This document shows positions 1-13,800 of a stretch of DNA of 64,000 nucleotides, in pieces. Numbering within the stretch: position 1 is the first letter of the stretch; the number at the start of each line of letters is the position of its first letter. Source of the stretch: Turbatrix aceti (Eukaryota > Nematoda > Chromadorea > Rhabditida > Panagrolaimidae); contig OZ017770.1 of assembly GCA_963969345.1 (NCBI GenBank), positions 2,427,246 to 2,491,245 of the forward strand, read 5' to 3'. A program made the translations under genes and the position numbers. The notes under the pieces were generated by a model. It ran no database searches. It was given only the letters and a program-made list of their open reading frames with translations, and had not been told where the DNA came from.

Positions 1-402
1 ACAGGCCGCAAAGTTCTCCACATCCATGGCAATATTCCTCTTGAAGAGAGAACCGAAGCCATCGAGCGCTTCAAAAAAAGCGAGTACAAAGTCCTCATCA
101 CGACTGACGTGTGTTCCCGTGGTCTGGACATTCCCCAGGTCTTTCTGGTCATCAACTATGATCCTCCAGTGACGCATTCCGACAACTTCGATCTGACTAC
201 CTTGGACTATGCCAACTACGACACCTACCTTCACCGTATCGGTCGCACGGGTCGTTTTGGCCGCAAGGGGTTGGTCTTCAACTTTGCGGATTCGGTCATC
301 ACGTACAACATCTTCCGCAAGATTGCCGACTACTACAACATTAACATGCAAGAAATAGATGCCTTCAACCTCAACGCCCTCGAAACTGTCAACAGCGAAT
401 GA
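1..402 (+). CDS. DEAD-box RNA helicase DDX19/DBP5-like, C-terminal part
   Basis: This is the last 133 codons of an ATP-dependent RNA helicase, open from base 1 in frame 1 to the TGA at 400-402; the 5' part lies outside the window. The visible part is the second RecA-like domain: motif V reads TTDVCSRGLDIPQV and motif VI reads YLHRIGRTGRFGRKG. The spacing of VINYDPP to the HRIGRTGRFGR motif, and the short tail, fit the DDX19/DBP5 branch, which acts at the cytoplasmic face of nuclear pores to release export factors from mRNA (family knowledge). A gene on the opposite strand ends 90 bases downstream, so the two are convergent. Assignment to the DEAD-box family is very secure; the exact subfamily is less so because the N-terminal domain is missing. 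Confidence 0.88.
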   Translation, partial: TGRKVLHIHGNIPLEERTEAIERFKKSEYKVLITTDVCSRGLDIPQVFLVINYDPPVTHSDNFDLTTLDYANYDTYLHRIGRTGRFGRKGLVFNFADSVITYNIFRKIADYYNINMQEIDAFNLNALETVNSE

Positions 403-492
403 TTTGCCATTGTTATGCATCTGTTTCGTATTTTTTGTTTGTTGAGTAAAAATTCATCATTGAAAGCCAAAGAAGCGAACCGGATAAAATGT

Positions 493-1432
493 TTAACCAA
501 AAGCTGGAATACACTGCCCTATGAAATCTCCCACTATTTCGGAGCATCCACCGTGAAGTTCGCCGACCGCATCTTCTGCGTGACCGGAGGCAGATCTCAG
601 CGTAGGGCTGCGCCTTTTTTGAAGCCATGTTACGACAGCCTGGAAATTAAAAGAACTAACGGTAACCTTCAAAAGCATAATTTTTTTTACCTGAGCTAGA
701 AAAAAAGTGCCAATAGCACTAGTCACACGACTGAGAAAGCTGAATAGGCCAATAATGTACTTGGACGGATAAGTAAGCAGAACTAAAAATTTTTTATTAG
801 ATTTTTTGATTTGCACTTTAAGCAAGGCATTACGCTTTAAATTTTTGTTTTTTACGTTTTCATGGTTTGCGACGGCTGTGTCGATAACCTCTTTGTTGTA
901 ATCAGCAAGTTGCACGCTGATGTAATACGACAAACCGTTGAGGAGTAAACCGCATACGAGAAAAAATACTGCAACGCAGCACTGGTGTCCTGCAAAAAAT
1001 ATTTATAAATGAGTGTACCCCCCTGATTTTTGCTTGTTGTAGGTAGGAAAACTCACTTTTGATTCTTTCTTTTACACGTTCAAGCCTGAGCGTGCTCTCT
1101 GACTTTGTAATCATTCGTGGTGGGGGCAGTAATTCGTCATTTTTCAGGGGTACCGATTCATCGTTGTACAGGGCAGGTGAATCGGGTCTAGCGGAAGGCA
1201 GTGTGCTTCCCGATGCGCTTTTTTGAGCAGCCATTTGAGCTAGTGCCGTAAACCTGAGTTGTGAACTAGAACTTACAACCGATCGTTTCTTCTGATGTCC
1301 CTGAGCGTTGGCGATGCCGCTGAATGAGCTGCTTGGCTGACGAGGACTCGTGCCACCGCCCCCACTTCGTTGTTGGAGTTTGTGTTGAAATCGAGTGACG
1401 CTAGACGGCGACGCTACCACCTTTACGTACAT
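493..1432 (-). CDS. Uncharacterised protein with one or two membrane segments
   Basis: I do not recognise this protein. Three exons keep phase: 1432-1057, 989-691 and 639-493, giving 273 residues from the ATG at 1432. The first 125 residues are Ser/Gly/Gln-rich and probably disordered, followed by a charged helix ending at the first splice site. Exon 2 opens with a clear hydrophobic stretch (CCVAVFFLVCGLLLNGL, about residues 129-145), and a second moderately hydrophobic stretch lies near residues 190-225. The last 48 residues are soluble. The start is uncertain: an open, hydrophobic reading frame continues upstream of this ATG to an acceptor-like TTTTAG near 1536, so an extra 5' exon is possible. 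The gene is convergent with the helicase at 1-402 and divergent from the kinesin at 3439. Confidence 0.6.
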
Positions 1433-1536
1433 CCTAGAAGGGTGTGCTTGTTGGCACTTTGTACATATTGCGAAATTCAAAAAGACGGCAAAAAATAGTT
1501 GAGTGCCGCTGACTAACCATTTTTGCTAAAAGATTC

Positions 1537-3436
1537 GAGAAGAAGCGTTGAAACAAGACTTCACGCAGCACTTCCGTGCCTAAAAATTTTAAAGTCATCA
1601 TTGTCTTATCCTAGCTGAAATTTTTAAAAGCGTGCACGCATTTTTTAAAACACGACTTAATGGGGACACTGAGTAGACCCATGTTATTCGAGACCAAAAT
1701 AAGACTTCTTCGTCAGTCATTTTTTCCGATGGGAACATTAAACAAAGAATATTTTGAAACGTAGACGGCAACACTGCTCAATACTAAATACATTTGGTCT
1801 CCGGCACGCTGCTGTTAGCCAACCAGTTGTAACTAAGTTTTTTGCTGTCGTTGTCGCAGTGCTAGATAAGGAAAAAAACAGGCACAAGGCAAGTACTCTG
1901 TCATCTGCGGCGTGCCGCTGTTAAATGGCCTTTTCTGTGTTGTAAAAAAGCCACTGCTTTCCTTGCCTTTGCGGCACGATAAACAACAACTCGCCATCAA
2001 AAAACGCCATTAATTATGAAATAAGAAACATGAGATTCCATTTTTTGGTATGCATTGGACGAGAAAGGTTCATTCATTATCATGTCAGTTTTGATTGCTT
2101 GGCCGCAACTCGGATATCATTTACATAGTCTGCACACAGTCTGGCTTGGCCTTTGCTGGCTCTGGCATATCTCTGCATCATCTCAGGCATAACGGGTCGA
2201 CCGCAGAGTGACCTTTGCAAAGCCCACGACACATGTCGTTTAATTGACAGGCTCTGTCTTCTGTGTCCAACACCTTTTTCGCCCACTTGGACCACCTTTC
2301 ACAGGCTGGGGTCTGTCAGTTGCTTGGGGAGACGCACCGGATTAGACCTACCTTGAACGCCGCTTTGTAAACCCCCTCTAACAAGTATTAGAACAAATTC
2401 TGTTTCACCAAAGACTGTTTTTTTTCATTGTAATGCGCAGATGTATGCCTCGTATGCGGAGGCAAGAAATGTGAAAAACTTGCGAATAACGGAACTACTA
2501 TAGTATATCGCGCTGCTCATTTATTCGGTTGTCAATAAAATATGTGTGTAACTATGGCCACGCACAAGCCTTCCTAACTTTTGCTTTTGTTTTCTTTATT
2601 GGCCATTTATTGAGGTCCGACTGTCTCATATGTGTCGTGACATTCGAAATGGTAGCGCCGGAGAGAAAACAACCTCCTCTTCTTTCGTTGGCACTCGGCC
2701 ACGAATCGATAAATAACCGGGTGGCAACTATAAGCGCGCGTTCTGCTGCAAGCTCAGGATGCATGTCGAACGGGTTTTTCATGTCTGCATAAGTTTTATG
2801 CCGTAAAATAATTCCTCGTGCAATTGTTGTTTTTCTTTAAAATCCGTAGCACTTGTGGTTTAAAAATAAACATGCCCCGTTGCCTCCCGCAATTTTATTG
2901 TTATCCTTCGGCTCTTCTGGCCCTTTCAACTGCCTGCGCTATTCACATCTTTCATGCAGTTTATGTTATATCACTCGTCGAATTTGTCTTTTTTTTTTCT
3001 CAAATCATGGGAGACCTGCTTTTTGTCCCTCCATTTGTTTGTTTCATTATTTTTTTCTGCGAAGAGGCAATTATTCTCTGTCAAACTAATGAGTAACACT
3101 TGGCCTCCCGCCAGTCGCTTCCGCAAGATCACTCTGACTTTTGCAACTTTTTTAACCCCGCATACCACTGTCCTTTCCGTGTTACCCTGTTTTTATGTTG
3201 TCCTGACGGTTATACATTTTTTATCATTTTTTTTCCAGACTCAGATGCTTGAACACTGCTTTCATGAGTGAAACTATGGCTTGTGTATACTGAAAGAACA
3301 CGCAATCGCTTACGTAGTCATTACGGGTTGATAACAAGGTAGGCCAGCCACAATCCAACCCATTTCTTGTTGCCCCTGGCAACTTAGACTTTTTTTAAAT
3401 TATTGATAAGTTTTAAATTGGTGACTTTTCTCCTTT
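1537..3436. other. Intergenic region between divergent genes
   Basis: No gene could be supported here. The region is AT-rich with many T runs, especially 2820-3250, and should contain the promoters of the minus-strand membrane protein and of the kinesin. Short open frames on both strands (for example 2080-2295 minus) have no splice partners or recognisable motifs. Confidence 0.5.
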
Positions 3437-3438
3437 AG

Positions 3439-6350
3439 ATGCAGTTGACAGCCGGCGCGAAAGGTTCCCCCGAAGCGCTGGCCTCGGCAACCAGTATGTC
3501 AAGCAGCTCAAACGCCGAGTTGGTCAAGGTAATTGTCCGGTGTCGCCCATTGTCCGAAGGCGAGGTTCAGAATGGTCATCAGAAAATTGTTTCAATGGAT
3601 ACAGGCAAGGGCATTGTCCAAATCTCGAATCCAAAAGAAACAAACATTCTGCCCAAGTGTTTTACGTTCGATTCCATCTACGATGAAAAGTGAGGCTTAA
3701 AAAATAATTACACTGTATAGCTTATTTTTTTAGTTCAAAACAAATCGACTTGTATTACGAGACGTTTTGCGAACTCGTTGAATCCGTGTTGAATGGCTTT
3801 AACGGAACTATCTTCGCTTACGGACAGACTGGTACGGGAAAAACATTTACAATGGAAGGTGTGAAGGACAATGTCGAACTCCGGGGCGTCATACCAAATG
3901 CCATTGACCATATCTTTCGGCACATTGCTCAATCAACAAACCAGCAATACCTTGTTCGGGCAAGTTATCTCGAAATATACCAGGAAGAAATTCGTGATTT
4001 GCTCGATAAAAATCCGAAAAGGAAATTGGAGCTCAAGGAAAAGCCGGATGTCGGAGTCTACGTCAAAGATCTGACTTCCTTCGTCACAAAGTCTATAGAC
4101 GAAATCAATCACGTCATGCAAGTTGGTAATGCAAACCGAAGCGTGGGGTATGTATGATTCACAGATGTTTGTCATTTCGTAAAAAACACATTTGCAGGCG
4201 AACAAACATGAATGAGCATAGCAGCAGGTCTCATGCAATTTTCATGATAACCATAGAGTGCAGCGAAATGGGAGAAGACGGTGAAAATCACATACGGTAA
4301 TTTAATAGAATTTTGTACAAATCGTTTATTATGGAAATTACAGTGTTGGACGTCTAAACTTGGTCGACCTTGCTGGAAGCGAAAGACAGTCGAAAACAGG
4401 GTCGGAAGGCGATCGCTTCAGGGAAGCCACTAAAATCAACCTTTCACTCTCCGCTCTGGGCAACGTTATCTCAGCTCTCGTTGACGGCAAAAGCACGCAC
4501 ATCCCATATCGAGATTCAAAACTGACAAGACTCTTGCAAGACTCACTGGGTGGCAACTCGAAGACAGTCATGGTTGCAAACATCGGACCTGCTTCTTACA
4601 ACTACGAAGAAACACTGTCGACTTTGCGCTACGCAAATCGAGCCAAGAACATCACAAACAAACCTCATGTCAACGAAGATCCGAAAGATGCTCTCTTGCG
4701 ACAATTTCAAGACGAAATCTCTCGACTCTGTACTATGCTGGAGAAAAGAGCTACTACCGGGCGTCGAAGACGTCGAAAGCAGAGGGAAACCAGCGCAGAT
4801 GGCATGGAAGACAGTGTCGGTGAGGACTACTTTAAGGAACAGCTTCGACGTGTGGAAGAAGAACGTCAAAATCTCACACAAAATTCGGCATTCACAGTTG
4901 AAGAGCGAACACGATTGCTGGAAAATCTTCAGGACAGGCAGAAGCAGCTCGAGCTCGAAAGAGAAGCCCAGTCCGCTGTTGCCGACAAAATTCGTAGCAT
5001 GCAAAGTAAACTGCTTAGTGGAAGCGGAAATTTGCTCGATCAGACCCGAGAACAACAGAAACTGCTTCAGCAGAAGAGAATCGAGCTCTCCGATCAAAAG
5101 GTAAAAATCATAAATTTGCATTATTTAAATTTAATATATTGCATTTCAGAGAAGAGAGCGCGAAATTTTGCGCCAGCTTGAAGAACAAGAAGATAACACT
5201 GCTGAAATCCATCAAACGTTTGCAAATTTACAGCAGGAAGTCGAAGTGAAGACCAAAAAGTTGCACAAGCTCTATGCTAAGCTTCAGCAAGCCCGCCTCG
5301 AGATTCAGGACAACGTCGAGGCTTACTCGCGAGAACGCCAACAGCTGGAGGAGTCCATCAGCGATATGAACAAAGACCTCAAACTCAAGTGGCTTATTGT
5401 TGAGAATTTCATTCCGGTTCAGTTCGTCGAAAAGCTCCGCGAGCAAGCCATTTTTGACGAGGATCAAGGCGTGTGGCGGCTGCCCAAGACAAATTGTCGG
5501 CCGAAGAGCAATGGATCCATGTTCTCCGACAAGCCTGACTTTGGCAAGACGATGGTTGACTCCGGTCTGGGCACCGGCATAAGTGACGTATCCAATGGCT
5601 CTGACGATACCGTAAAACTGGCAGCATGCAAACGACCGGTAAGGAATTAATGCGTTGTGCCCTAATTATTACGTACTCCCTTGTCAGGTTTCCGTGATTG
5701 GACTCCGACGGCCCATGACCGATTTCGAACGAGAAGCGATTGCACCAACCCGTCCCCGATCTCGCTCAGCGCGATCTGTTTATTCGGGTGTCAGAGGTAA
5801 CGCAGCGGTGGCGCATCACGAAACACCCCCTTTCGAAGAACGTGTATATGTGCTGAACAATGCATTGCGATATTCCGGTGAAAATGTCATCACGTTTTCC
5901 AAGTTAGACTTTTATCCGAGTAAAGTCGCCGACTACCCGTCACTGAACGCTGAAACTGACCGACCTAATACTGGACTTAAGGTAAACTTTACTTTTGATC
6001 GAATGTGCAAATACACTTACACGTTTTTCCTTGTTTATACTCGGTATCGTATTTCAGAACCCGGCAAAGAAGACAAAAGAGAGTGTTGTGATCGAGGTTA
6101 CCAAGATACCTGTAAGCAAGAGCACCGGTCGTGAGACCCGTGCAGCATCTACATCAAGGTCAGTTTTTGTTTATGTTTTTGTTGTTGTTCATTTCACTTT
6201 TTTTTTGTTTTTAGACGAATTTCTATATCAAAAAACGTGCGCGCCCGCAGCGCACATGGAAGGGCGATCAACGAAGTGCTGAATACGGAACACTCTCCGA
6301 GTATTGCAAATTTCGCTGGTCGGAAGGTACAACTCCGGAGAGGCTTGTAG
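3439..6350 (+). CDS. Kinesin-2 motor subunit, KIF3B/KLP-11 type
   Basis: A kinesin-2 motor that should pair with a KIF3A-type partner for anterograde intraflagellar transport (family knowledge). Exons 3439-3689, 3734-4147, 4198-4296, 4344-5100, 5150-5638, 5688-5981, 6058-6158 and 6215-6350 keep phase and give 846 residues. The N-terminal motor has the P-loop GQTGTGKT, switch I NEHSSRSH and switch II DLAGSE, then the neck motif RYANRAKNI and a coiled coil (about 340-620). The tail block [13 protein letters not shown] is typical of KIF3B. KIF3A/B proteins usually have VGATN before switch I; here splicing gives VGRTN. An acceptor (TCCTTTAG) abuts the ATG, suggesting trans-splicing or a 5' UTR intron. 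The last two exons have an alternative splice that leads into the longer frame annotated at 6215-7855. Confidence 0.92.
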
Positions 6351-7855
6351 CCGCCTGGAGTTTACTTGAACCCCGATTTGGTAGTAATGTTGTAAGGAAG
6401 AATTTGGATTTTCTATGTTTTGGAAGAAAACACGTTGGTTGTGCCAAAAAAGACCTACTCTCTACTTTGGAGCAAAAAAATGATTTTCAAATCGGCAAAG
6501 AACGAAAAACCCCAGATGTATATAGCAAAGGTATGTTTTTTTTAATTCCAAGATTGAAATCATAAAATATTATTGTTTTTTAGAAAGTAACACCACAACT
6601 GTCACAGCGACAGAAGCCGCTTCTAGTAGCAGCAGTTCGAGTCACGATTTGGGTTTCGAAGATGACATTGACAATATTGACGGCTTGGAAGAGCTGGATG
6701 CCGTCCTCAGAAGCGATTTCTCCTTCATCGATGTGACTGTTGCATGTGAAAACAAGGCACCGGAACCGTTATCTCCATTGTGCGTCGCAAACAAGAGCCT
6801 ATACCTTCCGCTGAAGAAGACCCGTATTCCTGAGTTAAAGCTCATGTCTGCGTCTTTTTCGGAATTCAAGTAAGCTTTTTTTTAACCGTTTGTAGTCATT
6901 TTTACGACTGTTTTTAGGGATCGTAACGCAAATGACAAGCCTTTTTGGAGATCATTTCACGAAGGCGATGCTCACTCATACTCTCCTTTTTCACTTATCG
7001 CTGATGGCTCCCGTGAACAGCTTTCGGAGCGCGCAGTCAGCGTCAAGGACGAAAGCGATGCCATCCTTCGAAGGTGCAAAGAATCCTGGCGTAACCCCAT
7101 ACCGCGTCCAAAATCTTACTACAGCGAGCGCTCTATCGTAACGCCACTGTATCGTGCTCGAACTCAATCTCCGCTCAATTGCTCCGCTTCCTACCACCCT
7201 CCTCGCATCCTGACTCCTGCAGAAGAGCTTTTGGACGACGACTTTCCTCCACCGCCTGTTCCTCTTTCCGAGACTCTGCAAAATTGTCTGAATGCCATCA
7301 AAGAAGTCGACGAAGACCTGAAAAAGATGGAGGACGACGTTGCCAGGAGAATTCGAGCAAGCGAGCGACCGGGCATTCCCAAGATGGATATGGGCCCTAA
7401 TCCGGACAATTTGCGCTATAAAAATCCCTGTGGCGGGAAAGTGATTCCAGTTGAGCGTAATTTTGCCTACTTCCGATGCCCGTTGTCAAAATGTCAGTGC
7501 TGCCGTCATTCTGCATCCCTGCGTCGGGTTGTCCATCGAGTTTACCTTACGTGAGTCGTCCCTCTTTTTCTACTCCTATCAGTGTCATCATTTAATCGTC
7601 TTTTCGCACTCTTATTAATTTCATTCCAGACGCCACAAAATCCAAAGTCGCGTATCCAAGGCTGGCGTATGCTACCGAGACCGATGTCGCTGTCTGGCAG
7701 TTTCATCTCTGCCATCCGTAAAATCCGATATGGCTGCGGATAACGTTATTCTCGTGCCAGGCAAATCTACAGATGAGATTTATAAGCTGATTTTGGCATT
7801 TTTAATGCTGATTTTTTTGCTGTTCAACGCAACAACCCAAATTTTCCTATACTAA
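6215..7855 (+). CDS. Long open frame with C-terminal membrane anchor, probable alternative kinesin tail
   Basis: Four exons (6215-6530, 6584-6869, 6918-7550, 7630-7855) keep one reading frame and encode about 486 residues, but the frame has no ATG at its start and is stopped by the TAG of its own acceptor, so it must be joined to an upstream exon. The only good in-phase donor seen is GTAAGC at 6112 inside the seventh kinesin exon, which would produce a 1272-residue kinesin. The sequence is acidic and Ser-rich at first (poly-Ser then DDIDNIDGLEEL), has a proline stretch, a short predicted coiled coil, a cysteine cluster (CPLSKCQCC) and ends with a hydrophobic segment, LILAFLMLIFLLF, nine residues from the stop. 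I know no family match. It could alternatively be a separate gene whose first exon I cannot find. Confidence 0.6.
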
Positions 7856-8476
7856 GAGGATCCAACGGTCCTTGACAAAGCTACCAACATCCAGATTTAT
7901 CCCCTTTTATATCTTCCTTTCCTTAACGTATAATAAGTGCGCTGCGGGCTTTCTGATGTTTAAAAAAACGTTTTCATATATATATATATATATATATATT
8001 TGTAAAAAGGAACAAATAAAATGTGTATTCAAATTTATCAGTAATCATCATGGTCTAATATAACTGGGCAGAAATATGTATTATGTGTGTTATATCCACG
8101 TGAAAGACAAATGCAGTAACAAAAAAATTACATTTTTGGATGGAGTTGAATAATGCTCAAGTTCCGCGGTGATGATAGCGGAGTCGAAAGAAAGCCTGCT
8201 TTGAGCAAAGATATCACACAATAACAATTTTAGGTGGGACATAACATATGGGGCACACGGTTAATATATGAGCAAGGTCAATCGAGACAAAGAAAAAATC
8301 AGTGAGTAATAAATAATGAGATTAACAACAAGATGGCGAGAAAGACGGCATGCGTATGGTGTGAGAGTTTATGTCAGAGTATATAAAGTAACAATGAGAA
8401 TACATCATGGATTTATAAGACTAGATCGATTTCGAGAATTTGTAATTACTAGAGAACAGGAGAGTGACTTTGGTGA
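7856..8476. other. Intergenic region between convergent genes
   Basis: AT-rich spacer separating the 3' ends of the kinesin region and the zinc-finger gene. It contains the TA microsatellite at 7976-7999 and an AATAAA at about 8014. No coding sequence was seen. Confidence 0.5.
7976..7999. repeat. (AT)12 microsatellite
   Basis: Uninterrupted AT dinucleotide repeat of 24 bases, about 120 bases after the stop codon of the membrane-anchored frame, so probably in its 3' UTR. Confidence 0.95.
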
Positions 8477-10859
<2,383 letters not shown>

Positions 10860-10869
10860 GTTTTCAGCT

Positions 10870-13800
10870 GAAAAAAAATTACGTAGATTATACTATTTAT
10901 TTGTTTTTCATCTTTGTGATTTCGTATTACTTATGAAGTCATTTTAGACACAAATTTTCGTTTAAGGTAAATGTGTTTCTATATTTGCACCGTGTGTTTT
11001 AGGAAATGAAAATCGTGTTTAACTGCCAATAACACCTCTTCAAAATGGTATTTTATCTACCCAACCAAAAAATTCTAGTTTTTTGCGTTGGCGGAGAGCG
11101 GGGCAGGCTTATAGTGGTTTTTCTGTATTTTTTTATCTTGCGTGCGTGTACACGATGTGTATGCCTCCGTCTTCCAACTAGTGACCACTCGTGCCAGCCA
11201 GCGGCTGCACCACTACAACTGCTGACCGACAGCGACGGCTGGGAGTGTAGAGGGTATGCTGTGTTTTTTATTCTCTATTTTTGCGCTTTTTTGGTAAAAC
11301 CATGTGAACGACATACGAGCAAGCAAATACCCTCACGTGCTGCCCTGGACTGACTGGAGGGGGTAGAAAGGAATACAGATGGACAATGTCCATCCAGAGT
11401 ACCAACAAACCCCCTGCAGGCAAACACTGCTTGTTAAAAAAAGGACGGAGAACGAACACACAGCAATTTTTACGACTGGTCACTAGGCAAAAACGCCTCT
11501 TCTCTCCGCTAAGCCTTCATGACATGGTGCTGGCCAGTGCCGACATTAGCCGGAAAAACTGACCGTCTGTTGACGTCACACCTTCTTTGTAACATTTTTC
11601 CAGCTATCAAATTTAATCGTAAAAAAGAAAGCATTCACAATCTTTTTTCAAAATGAATTTCAAATGACTAACCATTATAACCCCTTCTCTGAAAGAAGAA
11701 AAAAACAAATCGCGTAAAACCCTAACACAAAATATATAGTGCACATCAATAAAAAAAACTATTTGAAACACACTTCCGCTGTCAATTTCACCCCTCTGAT
11801 TTTTTGTATGTATTTTTTTCTTTCTTTTTTCGCCGGTTGTTTGTCTTTTTGCAAACAGTTCGGGCAGTTGATCTTAAAAAAAACTTCAGCCTCGCACCTG
11901 GCCGTACCTGGTGCGAGGAGCGACATTGCCTCTTCTTCAAAAACGCTCTTCTGTATTTTTTTTGCGCAATCTGAACAGACTGTGTATGTTGATTTTTTTA
12001 TGTTTGTCTTAAAAGTCAGTAAAAGTGCAGTTTTTGTTGCTGTGGCAATTGACGACCGGTGTGTGTACCCAGTCAAAAACCTTTTTTTTTTCGTTTAAAA
12101 ATAATCACGTAACAAAACATTTGTTTGAAAAAAAACGAATTGCAGGGCTTTACGAGGTTTAAACGAAAGTTAAACATGGCCAGGTGACTTATTTAGATCA
12201 ACGCACAGAATTATCCACGCCCAAGGGTCAGTCAATTTTCTTCCCCTTTCCGATACAAGGGTTTTTGTTGTTTGTGCAAAAAAAGTCATTATTTGAACGT
12301 CAAAAAAATCAAGGTCATCCCTTAAAAAAAATCACCCAACAACTAAAAGTACAACTTACAATTTTATAATTTGCGACTTACAAAAATTGAAGAAGAATAA
12401 TTACATTGACCAAGCTCCGATAAACGATTCCCTAAAAAAATTATCTTAAATTTTTTGTTCATGTACAAAATAAAAAAATAATTATACATTGGTAAATCTC
12501 AGATGACAGTGATGATGACCAACCAACGCGCAGGGAGAAGGGAAAAAACAAAAACAACGAAATAAATTTATTCCGGTTATAGTGGCTGTCGGACCGACTG
12601 ACCGCTAGTTGTGACCAGTGCCTGCCCGAGGGGATATAGGGAGTCTAAGGAAGAAAAAACACCAACTGAGAAGACCACAGTAAGGAAATGAAAAAAAATG
12701 TACATTTAGAATGCATAAATCATAACGGACTACGTCCTTGAACGTATATATCGTAGTTACAACTCTTACTATTTACCATGCCCTCCCCATATGGATGACG
12801 TCTACTATTCAAAAAAATTGCTGACAACTTTATTCACGAGTTTCACAAACAGATATTTTTCTCGTTTAGAAAGCTTGTATTCTCCTGAGGCTCAAAGAAG
12901 GTCATTAACAGGGCATAAAGATCATCTACATTTAGTTTTTACGAAACGAGTATCCCTTAACTGTCCTTAAGGAAAAAGGCTTGGCTTTACGCACCAAAAA
13001 GAGGCGTGGTTGTTGCCTTCTTAGACGACGACTACCTTTTTTGTAATAATGACCGCCAGAATCAGACTCTTACACTTTTCAAAAATTGTCATAAAAGTAT
13101 AAAACTAAATTTTTAACCTGAAGCGCATACCCGCAATGCTTTTTGCATAATTCACAAAAAAATGATATAAAAAATCAACACTCAGAGGACAATCGCTGGA
13201 CGGAAGTGGGACCTGCCAGTTGTTTGGTACCACTCGGTGCGAGTTGTTTTCCTAGGAGGGGTTGCTATTATTCAGTTACGCACACACGTGTATGTTTGAA
13301 TTGTATCTTTTTTTCTGCTTTTTTATCACCTACTTACATTCAAATAATTTTAAAAGTATAAACAATAAAATAAAGACCATTTTCTTCTTTTACCTGAAAA
13401 GAAAGGGCAACCCTTTTATTTTACAATAGGTCGTCGGTAAAAACCGGTAAAAAGTGTGAGAAAAAAAACTGCGGAACCAATTAGTCGTTGTACTGCGTTC
13501 AAGGCATATTATAGTATAGTATGACGATAAGAATTTGTTACACTACTGGAAAAACATACAAAGATGACCTTGAAATAATCACATGCTTGATACAATCATT
13601 TTTTACCCCTAATGCACCCCATCCCTTCAAGAGGCACAGCATGGCACTTTCGTTTAAAGGAGTAGGCAGAAATGGAAAAAATTCACTCATATCCAATCCC
13701 CCCTCCTGTGCTCAGACATACACACACACACACATGCCCCATGGTCATTTTCTTGGATTTCGAATCAAACAGGCTTGCAAGAAAAAAAAACAACAACGCT

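Noticed and set aside
493..989. An extra intron in the minus-strand membrane gene between about 860 and 788
   Set aside because: The AT-rich segment has a donor- and acceptor-like end, but its length (3n+1) would shift the frame into an early stop, whereas retaining it keeps the frame open.
2080..2356. Overlapping short frames on both strands between the membrane gene and the kinesin
   Set aside because: Frames on both strands in the same place, no conserved motif, no splice signals that join them to a neighbour.
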